54,302 nucleotides of DNA from Bacillota bacterium (lineage in GTDB: Bacteria > Bacillota > Bacilli > Alicyclobacillales > SLC66): the NCBI GenBank assembly GCA_021846285.1, contig JAJZCB010000012.1:1-54302 (forward strand). The letters are read 5' to 3'. Each line of letters begins with the position of its first letter. The first letter of the stretch is position 1. This document shows positions 16,140 through 24,241 of the stretch, one piece after another. The notes under the pieces are model-generated. The model ran no database searches. It was not told the origin of the DNA and saw only the letters and a program-made list of their open reading frames with translations. Made by a program: the position numbers and the translations under genes.

Positions 16140-16805
16140 ATGGGCTTGAGGTTGGCAACAATTTTGGAGCGCTGCGCTTCCAAAAATGGCGGCAGGACGA
16201 ACTTTTCGCCAAGTGTTTCCACATCCTCGTCAACAGCGAATCCAGGACCGTCTGTGGCGATTTCAAGAGACATGGACAATACCGTCCTCCGGATGCGCAT
16301 ATTGACGCGCCTGACGCATGTTTAGGGTTTTGGTCAACAGCAAATCCGTGGGGCGCAGATCCGGCACGCTCAGCACGATCGGACCCATACCGCGAATCTG
16401 ATTTGCCGCCGGCACTGCACTGCGTGCCCATGCTTCATGCGGATCTCCATGTCCTCCGTCGTCAACGAGAGCGAGTCTTTGCCCCTCCGGGTCCACAAAA
16501 AGAGTCGAGGCGCAGCCGTCCAATTCGCTGATTCCGTCGTGATTGATCCCGTGCTCACGAAGCCAATCAGCCCACCAAGACAAGGCGTTTTGCCCGTTCA
16601 CACGCAAATAGGTGCGGATAATGCTATTGCCGCCCCGCTGTTTCTTTGGGATATCCCAGTCAAAGAAGGTCAAGTCGTTGCCCGGAACCCCTCTTCTGTC
16701 GCCGCTGTAAAAGAGGTGACACGAATAGAGTTGAAGATGCTTGTCGAAAAGTACAGACAGCATGAAGTCTCGATTGAGTCGATGAAAAAGTGAAGAGACC
16801 TCCAA
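16140..16805 (-). pseudogene. Remnant of an MhqO-like ring-cleaving dioxygenase (VOC family)
   Basis: HLFYSGDRRGVPGNDLTFFDW, GISELDGCASTLFVDPEGQ and GIVHVS, then after a one-base shift near 16262 GPGFAVDEDVETLGEKF and LPPFLEAQRSKI follow the order of MhqO-type hydroquinone dioxygenases. The N-terminal about 30 residues with the first metal His are gone and the C-terminus is out of frame. Non-functional. Confidence 0.7.
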
Positions 16806-16939
16806 TCCCAGTGTAACGCATTGAGAAAGCGACCTCCATCAACGGGGCTCGCCTTTTTATTTTTGGCTGTTTTCGTAAACATTGTTGCTAAAATGCCATA
16901 TTCAGATTTGGGTAGGAGTTAAAGAACTCTCAGAAGAAT

Positions 16940-17776
16940 TTAGTTACAGGCAAATGACCCAATAGCTTTCCGAAACTCTGTTGATTCTTCGATGAATGGA
17001 AAGTGATTGCTCTCTTCAAAAATCACTAAATCGGAATTTGGCATCAAGCTATTTATTTCAATGGAATTTTCAACAGGACACTGAACATCGTGCCTTCCAC
17101 ATAACACTAAAGTAGGGAGGTTAATTCGTTTTAACTGTTCCCTTACATCATAAGTTTTCAAATCTTGAATATATGCCCTCATGCGTTTTCCTACGACTTC
17201 ACTCCCAATTTCATCGTTAAAATATTCGTTGTATTTTTCAGGATGAAACAAAGATAATTCTAAAAGCCTATGGCGAGCCTTTATCTTTTGGAGTTTGAAA
17301 GGCATCATCATAAAAAACCACAATTTACCCATTTCCTTTCGGTATTGACCGTTTTTTAAATTATAGAGACATTTTTCGGAGTTCTGGAACTCACGGGAAG
17401 CGGCAGTTCCTGACAAAATAAGTGCTTCTAAATGTGAACCAACGAGTGTTGCGTATTTTAAGCCAAGAAAACCACCTGTTGAATGACCAGCATAAGACCA
17501 TTTTCTGTAATTCATACTCGCTCTTATACTCTCAAGATCCTTTACGGTTTCCTCCATTGAAAGATCCGATTTCCTGAGAGGTTTTGAAGACTTTCCGGCA
17601 CCTTTAAGATTTACAGCGATTACTTCGTAATAATCCGAGAGAACATCTGCAAACGGATTACCCTTATCAGTAAATTCCTGATATAGATGTGCAGTACATA
17701 TCGGTTTTCCTTTTCCAGCCACAAAACACTCAAACGTACCACGCTCAGTTGTTATATAAACAGGTTTCCAATCCAA
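16940..17776 (-). CDS. Alpha/beta hydrolase
   Basis: 278 residues. The oxyanion/nucleophile elbow GHSTGG (near residue 97), LVLCGRHDVQCP with the acid near 230, and EESNHFPFIEE with the catalytic His near 258 complete a Ser-Asp-His triad in a full-length proline-iminopeptidase/haloperoxidase-like fold. The substrate cannot be told. The gene is clearly more AT-rich than its neighbours and lies next to an IS remnant, so recent transfer is likely. No partner gene adjoins it. Confidence 0.85.
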   Translation of the reverse strand: MDWKPVYITTERGTFECFVAGKGKPICTAHLYQEFTDKGNPFADVLSDYYEVIAVNLKGAGKSSKPLRKSDLSMEETVKDLESIRASMNYRKWSYAGHSTGGFLGLKYATLVGSHLEALILSGTAASREFQNSEKCLYNLKNGQYRKEMGKLWFFMMMPFKLQKIKARHRLLELSLFHPEKYNEYFNDEIGSEVVGKRMRAYIQDLKTYDVREQLKRINLPTLVLCGRHDVQCPVENSIEINSLMPNSDLVIFEESNHFPFIEESTEFRKAIGSFACN

Positions 17777-17874
17777 ACCTTCACCCCCGTTGTTTGGATC
17801 ATGTTAACTGTTAACAATAAAATAGTCTTAGACGGCTCGAAGATATTTTACCGTTACATCATTTTCTTGCCTTG

Positions 17875-18836
17875 TCATATATCGCAAAATGGACCTTTTG
17901 GCTTCATACCGAGACAGATCCTTGTACCGTCCAAGAAGCGGAACCAAAACAGGTAGTTGTCCAGATACTTCGTGGCGACACCTTGAAATCGTTCCATCCA
18001 CTTCTTGAGTCGTTTGTGGTAGGCGTTGACGTGTTGTACGTGGTAAATACCTTTGCGGATATAAACGCCTTTTCGTATGTTAATAACTTCGTGATGAAAC
18101 CCTTTCATCCTTGCGAATGCCATGTAGTTCCTGGCGGAATCGGTGCAGAGTAGAGAGTCTGGAGCAAGGTATGAACCCAAGACAGCATCAATTTCTGTTG
18201 CTGTAATCCGACCACGACGAGCGTTTTGGGAAACAATATCTCCGTTTCGGTCAATGGCGACTACAACGCATACTTGTTCTTTGCTGATACCTCGTTTTTC
18301 CGCTACACCACGTTTTCTTGGTTTGCGAAAGGTCACAGGCTTTCGACCTTTAGGGATTCCAAGAAGAAGGTTTCATCTGATTCCACAATTCCGTTGAGAT
18401 CGTCATGACCAAGTGAACGAAGAGCCAAGAGTACCTTGTGTCGCCAATAAAACGCAGTAGAAACGTGAATATCAAGCAGCTTAGCAATTTTGGGCAGAGT
18501 GAGACCGTCCAACATACACTCGATGAATTTGAGCCATTTGTCAGGGTAGTGTGTGCCTGATAGAGGGCTGGCGGTTGTGTCGTTAAACGACTTCCCGCAA
18601 TCCCTACACAGATACCTTTGGCGGCTGCGGTACTTCCCATTTCTTTTGATCTTTTCACTGCCACAATGGACACACGCCAAACCTGCGCTGAAACGACTAT
18701 CACGAACTTCTTCAGCCACTTTGTCTAACTTCAACCGTGGTTCGGGAAAAGGGGTGTCCTTTATCTCCTCAAAAAGAGCAAGTTTCTCGCTCTGGCTCAA
18801 TTCATCAAAGTCTTCATAAAGGTCTTTCCACCCCAA
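17875..18836 (-). pseudogene. IS1595-type transposase, frameshifted
   Basis: Part one (18836 to 18333) has the N-terminal zinc-ribbon domain (CVHCGSEKIKRNGK ... CRDCGKSF) and the first catalytic Asp (IVESDETFF). Part two (18336 to 17875) continues with GVAEKRGISKEQV, the second Asp (LCTDSARNY) and the C-terminal HVNAYHKRLKKWMERFQG. Loss of one A near 18337-18343 (ESLK-GRKPVTF) accounts for the break. Clear terminal inverted repeats were not found in the flanks. Like the hydrolase beside it, this stretch is AT-rich. Confidence 0.85.
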
Positions 18837-18960
18837 TGAAATCGCTCCTTGGACAAGGTTTGTCGAACATTATACAGGATTGTCCATAGAACGACAATAT
18901 TTACGAAAAGAACCTTAGTTTTCATTATCCCAAGGAACGCCCAAAACAAAAATTTGCAGC

Positions 18961-18989
18961 TTGACGGAAGGCGAATGCGCGGGTAATAT
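18961..18989 (+). promoter_or_regulatory. Promoter of the trpS T-box operon
   Basis: TTGACG (18961-18966), 17 bases, TAATAT (18984-18989), about 45 bases ahead of the T-box stem I. Transcription should start near 18996. Confidence 0.65.
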
Positions 18990-19121
18990 GTAACGCAAAT
19001 GAACACGCGAATCGGCGATGAAGAAGAAGAGTAGGCGTTTGCGGGTGCAGGCAGAGAGCTGGTGGCCGGTGTGAACCAGTGCGCAGCGAACGCGGAAATG
19101 GGCTTCGGAGTCACTCTTTTG

Positions 19122-19310
19122 ATGGACGCAGAAACTGAGCTGGATCTCGTCTGGTGGAATCTCGCTTGGTGGAATCTCGCTTGGTGGAATCTCGCTTGGT
19201 GGAATCTCGCTTGGTGGAATGTCGTCTGTAGGAAGAGTCGGAACTGTCTCCCCGTTACAGGAGATGCGCGAAAAACAGTCGACTGTGATTCACTTTCGCG
19301 CGCAAAGTGA
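19122..19310 (+). CDS. Putative Trp-rich leader ORF inside the T-box (five Trp-Trp pairs)
   Basis: From ATG 19122 (GGAG at 19107-19110, a somewhat distant ribosome binding site) the frame runs 62 codons to TGA 19308. Near codon 10 begin four WWNLA units and a final WWNVV, ten UGG codons in all. The stop lies in the 3' arm of a hairpin (CACTTT 19291-19296, AAAGTG 19304-19309), probably a T-box leader stem, just before the T-box sequence. If translated, ribosomes would stall here when Trp-tRNA is short. Whether it is translated is unknown. Confidence 0.4.
   Translation: MDAETELDLVWWNLAWWNLAWWNLAWWNLAWWNVVCRKSRNCLPVTGDARKTVDCDSLSRAK
19153..19227 (+). repeat. Five tandem 15-nt repeats in the T-box leader
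   Basis: Units start at 19153, 19168, 19183, 19198 and 19213. The first four are identical (GGTGGAATCTCGCTT) and the fifth differs at three bases. Perfect identity points to recent expansion or active slippage. Confidence 0.97.
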
Positions 19311-19348
19311 GCCAGAGGCAGTTGTTTGGCTAATTAGGGTGGCACCGC

Positions 19349-19382
19349 GGTCCACGTCCCTAAAGGGACGGGGGCCTATTTG
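19349..19382 (+). terminator. T-box terminator hairpin with weak U-tract
   Basis: GGTCCACGTCCC and GGGACGGGGGCC pair over 12 positions with one A/G mismatch and a TAAA loop. The tail is only TATTTGCG, so termination may be leaky or assisted. It is mutually exclusive with the antiterminator formed by the T-box sequence just before it. Confidence 0.75.
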
Positions 19383-19401
19383 CGTTAAGGGGGTGATGGC
19401 C

Positions 19402-19440
19402 ATGGAGGATGGTTGGTGGCTGGCAAGCGGGGAAACGTAG
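19402..19440 (+). CDS. Putative 12-codon leader peptide with Trp-Trp, between terminator and trpS
   Basis: ATG 19402, eight bases after AAGGGGG (19387-19393), encodes MEDGWWLASGET and stops at TAG 19438, 27 bases before trpS. It has an excellent ribosome binding site for so small a frame and two adjacent Trp codons. It is transcribed only when the T-box terminator is bypassed, so it could couple trpS translation to Trp-tRNA charging as in translational attenuation. The function is inferred. Confidence 0.4.
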   Translation: MEDGWWLASGET

Positions 19441-19467
19441 CGCAAAGCAGAAGGGGTTGACATCGGC

Positions 19468-20490
19468 ATGGACGGCAAAGAACGTGCGCCGGGTGGGGAA
19501 CGTGTGCTGACAGGCGATCGCACGACGGGTCGATTGCATGTGGGACATCTCGTCGGCAGTCTGCAAAACAGAGTTGTGCTTCAGGATCGTCATGACCTGT
19601 TCTTGCTGTTGGCCGACGTCCAGGCATTGACGACGAACTTCAGCCATCCGGAAGGTTTGAGGGAATCTGTGCGCGGGATTGTTCTTGATTATCTCGCAGT
19701 GGGTATCGATCCTCAGCGAGCGACGATCGTCGTGCAGTCGCTGGTCCCGGAGATCGCAGAACTGACGGTGTACTATTCCATGTTTGTCACCGTCAATTCG
19801 CTGCGTCACAATCCGACGATCAAGGCGGAAGCCGCAGAACGCGGGTACAACGATCTGTATTATGGATTTTTGGGGTATCCGATCAGTCAGGCGGCAGACA
19901 TCACATTTTGCAAGGCGACGCTCGTTCCGGTTGGCGAGGATCAGTTGCCGCACATTGAGCAGACAAGAAAAATCGTCCGGCGTTTCAACGAACTCTATGG
20001 AGTGGTTTTTCCGGAACCGAGGCCGCTAGTGGGCAGGGTGCCGAGACTCGCGGGCCTCGACGGGTACGGAAAAATGAGCAAGAGTCGCAACAACGCCATC
20101 TATCTGGACAGCACCCAGGAAGAGGTGACGGAAAAGTTGCGCGCGGCTGTGACGGATCCCGCCCGCGTTCGTGCGACCGACCCCGGTCATCCGGAGATTT
20201 GTCCTGTATTCGCCTATCAGCAGGCGTTTAACGAGGACGGCGCGGCGGACGTGCATGCAGCCTGTTCCACGGGTCGGATTGGCTGCAAGGCTTGCAAGCA
20301 GATGGTCGCCGGGCTTCTCGAAGAGGTGTTGCAACCGATTCGTGAGCGCCGACAGCAGTTTGCGGCCCGGCCGGATGACATCTCGCAGATTCTCCTGACT
20401 GGCACGGAGCGTGCTCGCGGGATTGCCAAAGAGACGATGCGGGAAGTTCGGGAAGCGATGAAGATGAACTATCTTGCAGAAAGTGGATAG
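19468..20490 (+). CDS. trpS: Tryptophanyl-tRNA synthetase, probable Fe-S-binding type
   Basis: 340 residues, class I synthetase. The HIGH-like motif is GRLHVGHLVG near residue 21-30, KMSKS is intact (GKMSKSRNN near 200). It attaches Trp to tRNA-Trp. Four cysteines near residues 245, 266, 273 and 276 have the spacing C-x20-C-x6-C-x2-C (the last three in CSTGRIGCKACK). This closely resembles the 4Fe-4S motif described in Thermotoga TrpRS (C-x22-C-x6-C-x2-C), in the anticodon-binding region, so a cluster is likely. The start ATG 19468 follows AAGGGG at 11 bases. The gene is controlled by the T-box upstream and followed by two methyltransferase genes. Confidence 0.93.
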   Translation: MDGKERAPGGERVLTGDRTTGRLHVGHLVGSLQNRVVLQDRHDLFLLLADVQALTTNFSHPEGLRESVRGIVLDYLAVGIDPQRATIVVQSLVPEIAELTVYYSMFVTVNSLRHNPTIKAEAAERGYNDLYYGFLGYPISQAADITFCKATLVPVGEDQLPHIEQTRKIVRRFNELYGVVFPEPRPLVGRVPRLAGLDGYGKMSKSRNNAIYLDSTQEEVTEKLRAAVTDPARVRATDPGHPEICPVFAYQQAFNEDGAADVHAACSTGRIGCKACKQMVAGLLEEVLQPIRERRQQFAARPDDISQILLTGTERARGIAKETMREVREAMKMNYLAESG

Positions 20491-20510
20491 TGAGCATAGA
20501 AAGGTGAGAC

Positions 20511-20540
20511 GAGAAGAGATGAGCAGAGAAGAGATGAGTG
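20511..20540 (+). repeat. Duplicated 15-nt translation-start region
   Basis: GAGAAGAGATGAG(C/T)(A/G) occurs twice back to back (20511-20525, 20526-20540). Each copy has a purine-rich GAGAAGAG run followed directly by an in-frame ATG (20519, 20534), so the downstream gene has two equivalent starts. Confidence 0.85.
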
Positions 20541-21268
20541 AGGCAAAAAGCAACTCGCATGTTGCGGGCCTTCAACTGGACCGCATCGTATTTATCGGTC
20601 GTACGTACGATGAATATCGCCGGATGTTCCGTCTGGGTGAACGGGATCTGGCAGGGAAAACGATCCTTGACTGTCCGGCGGGTCCGTGCTCATTTGCAGC
20701 GGAGATGGATGCGCGGGGCGTTGCGGTGGTCGCATGCGACATGGCGTACGCTCATAGTTACGATGAACTTGCGGCGAAGGGTGAGGCGGACGTATTGTAC
20801 GCCATGCAGGACGTGGAGCGCAATCGCGACTCTTACACCTGGAACTATTTTGGCAGTGTGGGAGAATTGCAGTATACCCGTATGAAGGCTCTCAATGGGT
20901 TTCTGGCTGATTTCAGGAAAACGCTAACCGTTTCAGGAAGCAGTCGTTATATCGCTGCGCAACTGCCTTCGCTGCCGTTTGCAGATGGCGCCTTTGATCT
21001 GATACTGTCCGCGCACTTTCTTTTTCTGTACGCGGATCGAATGGACTTTGCTTTCCATGCGGCGACGTTGCGCGAATTGATGAGAGTGGCGCGGGAAGAA
21101 ATTCGCATCTTTCCTTTGGTCGATTTTTCCGGGAAACGGTATGCTCATCTGGATCAGATCATGCGTCTGGCGAACAGCGCCGGATTTGCGGCCCAGGTGA
21201 CGCCGGTGCCTTATGAATTTGCACCAGGCGCAAATGCGATGCTGCGCTTGAGACGGATGCCGGGATAG
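20519..21268 (+). CDS. SAM-dependent methyltransferase-like protein (downstream of trpS)
   Basis: About 249 residues from ATG 20519 (244 from ATG 20534). IGRTYDEYRRMF, then TILDCPAGPCSFA in place of the usual glycine-rich SAM loop, ACDMAYAHS after the second strand, and FDLILSAHFLFLYAD form a Rossmann methyltransferase core. The substrate is unknown. It begins 28 bases after trpS and probably shares the tryptophan T-box control, which suggests some link to tryptophan or tRNA. The doubled start region is described separately. Confidence 0.75.
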   Translation: MSREEMSEAKSNSHVAGLQLDRIVFIGRTYDEYRRMFRLGERDLAGKTILDCPAGPCSFAAEMDARGVAVVACDMAYAHSYDELAAKGEADVLYAMQDVERNRDSYTWNYFGSVGELQYTRMKALNGFLADFRKTLTVSGSSRYIAAQLPSLPFADGAFDLILSAHFLFLYADRMDFAFHAATLRELMRVAREEIRIFPLVDFSGKRYAHLDQIMRLANSAGFAAQVTPVPYEFAPGANAMLRLRRMPG

Positions 21269-21338
21269 ACTTTCAGGTCTGAGTTTTGCGATTCCGGCAA
21301 AGCAGGCACGTTTATCAGGATAAAGGAGGAGATTTGTC

Positions 21339-21971
21339 ATGCAGTCCAGGGAAGAGTATGTGCAGGATCTCTATGCGCGGGAAGATGAACTGCTTTTCGC
21401 TGTCCGGGAATCGATCACAGCGAACGGGATGCCGTCGATCTCGGTGCCGGCAGAATTGGGAAAATTGTTGACACTGCTCGTGGCGATGTCAGGCGCGCGA
21501 AACATTCTGGAAATCGGAGCGCTCGGTGGCTACAGCGGTATTTGCCTGGCGCGCGGGCTGGCTCCTGAGGGGCGCCTGACATCGCTGGAGTTGCATGACA
21601 AGCACGCCGACCTCGCTCGCGCGAATCTGGCGCGCGCGGGCTTTTCACACGCCGTCCAGTACCGGATTGGGGACGCCCGCGCCAGCCTGTCCGCACTGAT
21701 CGAGGAGGGAGCCAGGTTTGACTTTTTCTTTATTGACGCTGATAAGGAAAACTATCCACACTACCTGGACTACGCGTTGCGTCTTGCCAGTTCCGGAGCC
21801 ATTATTGCAGCAGACAATGTCCTCCTCGGCGACAGAGTGCTCGATCCAGACATTCGGGACGCGTCGGTGGAAGCGATGCGCGAGTTCAATCGGCGGTTGG
21901 CGCAAGATGACCGCCTTGACGCTATGGTGCTTCCGATACGCGACGGATTTGCCGTAGCGCGCGTCAAGTGA
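21339..21971 (+). CDS. O-methyltransferase, CCoAMT-like (family 3)
   Basis: 210 residues. ILEIGALGGYSGICLARGL is the SAM-binding loop, SLELHDKHADLARANL follows, and FFFIDADKENYPHYLDYAL with the metal-ligand Asp and Lys/Asn is the signature of divalent-metal-dependent catechol-type O-methyltransferases. AAGGAGGAG sits nine bases before the ATG. In many Bacilli such proteins are annotated as TrmR-like tRNA 5-hydroxyuridine methyltransferases. That would fit a position after trpS, but the sequence alone cannot decide. It lies 70 bases after the previous gene. A partial copy of the hairpin repeat (TGAGTTTTGCG at 21280) is in the gap. Confidence 0.85.
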   Translation: MQSREEYVQDLYAREDELLFAVRESITANGMPSISVPAELGKLLTLLVAMSGARNILEIGALGGYSGICLARGLAPEGRLTSLELHDKHADLARANLARAGFSHAVQYRIGDARASLSALIEEGARFDFFFIDADKENYPHYLDYALRLASSGAIIAADNVLLGDRVLDPDIRDASVEAMREFNRRLAQDDRLDAMVLPIRDGFAVARVK

Positions 21972-22035
21972 CAGCGGACGTCGCCAGTCTGACACGCAGA
22001 GGATGCGCTGAACTCTTGTGAGGCGGACCACATTT

Positions 22036-22899
22036 TCAATACATGCGAACCACCCAGTCAAGGAAGCGGTGAAAATTTTCATCCGCTTCCTTGTGCTTTG
22101 GATAGACGATGAGCGAAGGACGGGTGAGGGCGCCGTTCTCTATGCCGACGGCGCAAAGGTGTCCATGCTGGACATCATCGACGACGGTGCGTTTTGGCAA
22201 CATGCCGACGCCGAGTCCCTGCGCCACCATGCGTTTGACGGCGCTGATGCTGTCGAGTTCCATGATCACATCCGGGAAAACGTCGCGCTTTGCAAGAAAG
22301 TCGTCAACGCGCCTGCGAAAGGGGGCGATCCTCGTGCCGAACGCGATCATCGGCACTTCATGGAGCGTGAACAGGCCGGGAAATGATCGCGCAAAAGGGT
22401 GTGTCGGGGGCACGATAAGAACCACTTCGTCTGCGGGTAGTGTGCGTTGCCGGAGTTCCGGGTGGTACGCCTCGCTGCCTAAAAATGCGACGTCTGCTGT
22501 GCCTGAGAGCAAGGACTGAATGGACTCGTCATAGAGTGTTGAGCGCAGATAACAGGTGAAACCGGGATGTTCTCTGCGGTATTGGCCGAGCAGCCGCGGC
22601 AACTCATAGCCGGCAAATGCCCTGCCAGCCACGATGGTAAGCGGCGCGGGGGTTGCGGACTGCAGAAACAGTCTCATCTGTTCGACGATAGAGGCGGCCA
22701 CCGGCAATAGACGCTGGCCTTCCCGGGTAAGGGTGACGCCGCTGGCAGCGCGCACGAACAGTTGAAGACCCACTTCATTTTCGAGTTGCCGCAGTCTGTG
22801 TGTGACTGTGGATTGAGCTAAAAAAAGCCCATCTGCCGCCCGGTTGACCGACTGGCAACGGGCAATGGCCAGAAATGTCTCCAGTTGTTCCAGATTCAT
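22036..22899 (-). CDS. LysR-family transcriptional regulator
   Basis: 287 residues. The N-terminal winged helix (MNLEQLETFLAIARCQSVNRAA, LAQSTVTHRLRQLENEVG) is standard LysR, followed by a two-lobed effector-binding domain. It is divergent from the methyltransferase gene at 23010; the 110-base gap is the likely shared operator region. The co-inducer is unknown. Confidence 0.9.
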   Translation of the reverse strand: MNLEQLETFLAIARCQSVNRAADGLFLAQSTVTHRLRQLENEVGLQLFVRAASGVTLTREGQRLLPVAASIVEQMRLFLQSATPAPLTIVAGRAFAGYELPRLLGQYRREHPGFTCYLRSTLYDESIQSLLSGTADVAFLGSEAYHPELRQRTLPADEVVLIVPPTHPFARSFPGLFTLHEVPMIAFGTRIAPFRRRVDDFLAKRDVFPDVIMELDSISAVKRMVAQGLGVGMLPKRTVVDDVQHGHLCAVGIENGALTRPSLIVYPKHKEADENFHRFLDWVVRMY

Positions 22900-23009
22900 C
22901 AGGGATACCCTTCCAGTCTATCGATTGTTTCGATCGGTTATCATGTACATTCTATAACATGGACCACGCGATCCGCGCTAGTGTTGTAGTCAGGAGGTGT
23001 TCAGCGACC

Positions 23010-23813
23010 ATGGAAAGAGACGCCAAGGAACTTGTGCAACAGCAGTTTGGTAGGACCGCGCAGGAGTACGTGAACAGTGAATCGCATGCCAGAGGCGACG
23101 ATCTGGAGCTGATCGTGGAGTGGACGCAACCCCAGTCAGACTGGACCGCGCTGGACATCGCCACAGGCGGCGGCCATGTTGCCAAGGCGCTGGCTCCGCA
23201 TGTACGCACGGTGGTGGCCACCGATTTGACGCAACCCATGCTGGCCGCCGCAAGAGATCACCTGCTTGGCGCGGGCGTTGCAAATTGCGTGTACGTGCGG
23301 GCAGACGCGGAAAAATTGCCGTTCCTGAACGAGTCGTTTGAGGTTGTCATCTGTCGAATCGCCGCTCATCACTTTCCGGCGCCGCAAGCATTTGTGATGG
23401 AAGCGGCCCGCGTGCTGAAACCTGGCGGGCGGTTTGTGCTCATCGACAATGTGACGCCAGAAGACATTCAACTGGCGACCTTTATGAATACGGTCGAATA
23501 CGTGCGGGATCGCAGCCATGTGCGGTGTCTGGCTGTTCCAGAGTGGAAACTGCTCGCCGCACAGGCGGGTCTTCACATAAACACCGAGAGCACGCGCCGG
23601 AAAACGCATGCCGTGCCCGGTTGGGCGCGGCGGGCCGTGTCTGATGAACGGCAGTTTGCGGAGGTGGTTCACTGTCTGCAAACTGCGGATGAACGGGTGC
23701 AACGGTATTTCTCGTTTACCTTCGAGGAGTCTGGACAGGTGGCGACGTTTCAGGTTGACGAATGGGCGGCGCTCTGCGTCAAACCGGAAACGGGCCAGCG
23801 CGGCGGGCTATAG
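23010..23813 (+). CDS. Class I SAM-dependent methyltransferase (UbiE/Coq5-like fold)
   Basis: About 267 residues from ATG 23010, twelve bases after AGGAGG; upstream ATG 22959 has no ribosome binding site. ALDIATGGGHVAKALAP is motif I, VVATDLTQPMLAAA motif post-I, ADAEKLPFLNESFEVVICR motif II and VLKPGGRFVLID motif III. This is a typical small-molecule methyltransferase; the substrate is unknown. It is transcribed away from the LysR gene, which probably controls it. Confidence 0.85.
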   Translation: MERDAKELVQQQFGRTAQEYVNSESHARGDDLELIVEWTQPQSDWTALDIATGGGHVAKALAPHVRTVVATDLTQPMLAAARDHLLGAGVANCVYVRADAEKLPFLNESFEVVICRIAAHHFPAPQAFVMEAARVLKPGGRFVLIDNVTPEDIQLATFMNTVEYVRDRSHVRCLAVPEWKLLAAQAGLHINTESTRRKTHAVPGWARRAVSDERQFAEVVHCLQTADERVQRYFSFTFEESGQVATFQVDEWAALCVKPETGQRGGL

Positions 23814-24009
23814 CGCCGCGTCGTGGCCTGCGATTGCAATACGGGTGCGCCGGGAATAACGCCGGTTAATGGCTGCGGCGCCCACTGCACTTGCGCTTGC
23901 GAACTGTCATAGAGGGAACCTGACTGCTGCGAACGTCCTGCACCATCCCTATGATGAACATGCGAACAGGCGAATTTCGTGTTAGAATGTGCCAATGGAG
24001 CGTCATTGG

Positions 24010-24030
24010 TGAGTTTTGCGCAGCAAAATC
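24010..24030 (+). repeat. 26-nt hairpin repeat, copy D (diverged)
   Basis: TGAG-TTTTGC-GCA-GCAAAA-TC: the same stem as copies A-C but with a GCA triloop, and the last bases are lost. The stem is fully kept although the loop has changed, so pairing rather than sequence seems to be conserved. Confidence 0.7.
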
Positions 24031-24110
24031 CAAAGCGCCGACCGGCGCGCCAAAGACAGCGTGAAAAAGCGCCTGCGACGTTTTTGAGTGATGCCTGGTC
24101 GGCTCTGGGA

Positions 24111-24180
24111 GGATTCATATACTGTGCCCGTCGCGAGTTTGGCGCAGACATGTCCGAGCAGGGGCACAGTATATGAATCC
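24111..24180 (+). repeat. Long covarying hairpin repeat, copy 2
   Basis: Perfect 19-base arms (24111-24129 and 24162-24180). Measured from the GTGCC/GGCAC stem end shared by all copies, the loop is 34 bases (CGTCGCGAGTTTGGCGCAGAC...). The arms carry CATATACTGTGCC where the other copies have GTATGCTGTGCC, and the partner arm is changed to match. It lies about 60 bases before a gene start, as copy 1 does. Confidence 0.85.
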
Positions 24181-24241
24181 GACCGGCAGGAACGATCATT
24201 TTTCGCAACAGACCCATCACACGAAACCGGAGGGATCTCCC

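Larger units (their letters stand above)
18996..19400 (+). promoter_or_regulatory. Tryptophan T-box leader with tandem-repeat insert
   Basis: Stem I: AGTA motif at 19030-19033, AGAGAG at 19053-19058, distal GGTGG loop, and a specifier loop closed by GCGTTTGC/GCGAACGC with GGAAA-TGG, giving a UGG (Trp) specifier at 19099-19101. The T-box sequence TAATTAGGGTGGCACCGCGG is at 19331-19350. Uncharged tRNA-Trp should pair with the specifier and the NCCA-binding bulge and favour the antiterminator over the terminator at 19349-19382. It thus controls trpS and probably the two methyltransferase genes that follow. A 15-base tandem repeat (19153-19227) and a Trp-rich open frame lie between stem I and the T-box sequence. 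Confidence 0.9.
23814..24241. other. Intergenic region carrying a composite hairpin repeat
   Basis: No convincing gene is present. The first part (to about 24000) shows nothing clear. From 24010 to 24200 it is filled by a diverged copy of the composite repeat (26-nt hairpin plus long hairpin). The last 40 bases lead into the next gene's ribosome binding site. Confidence 0.6.

Noticed and set aside
17800-18900. Defined IS1595 ends
   Set aside because: The transposase is clear, but I could not find convincing matching inverted repeats or a target duplication on both sides.
19153-19227. CRISPR-like array or extra T-box specifier loops
   Set aside because: There are no spacers, and the units lack the flanking stem I features needed for a specifier loop; only the TGG at 19099 fits.
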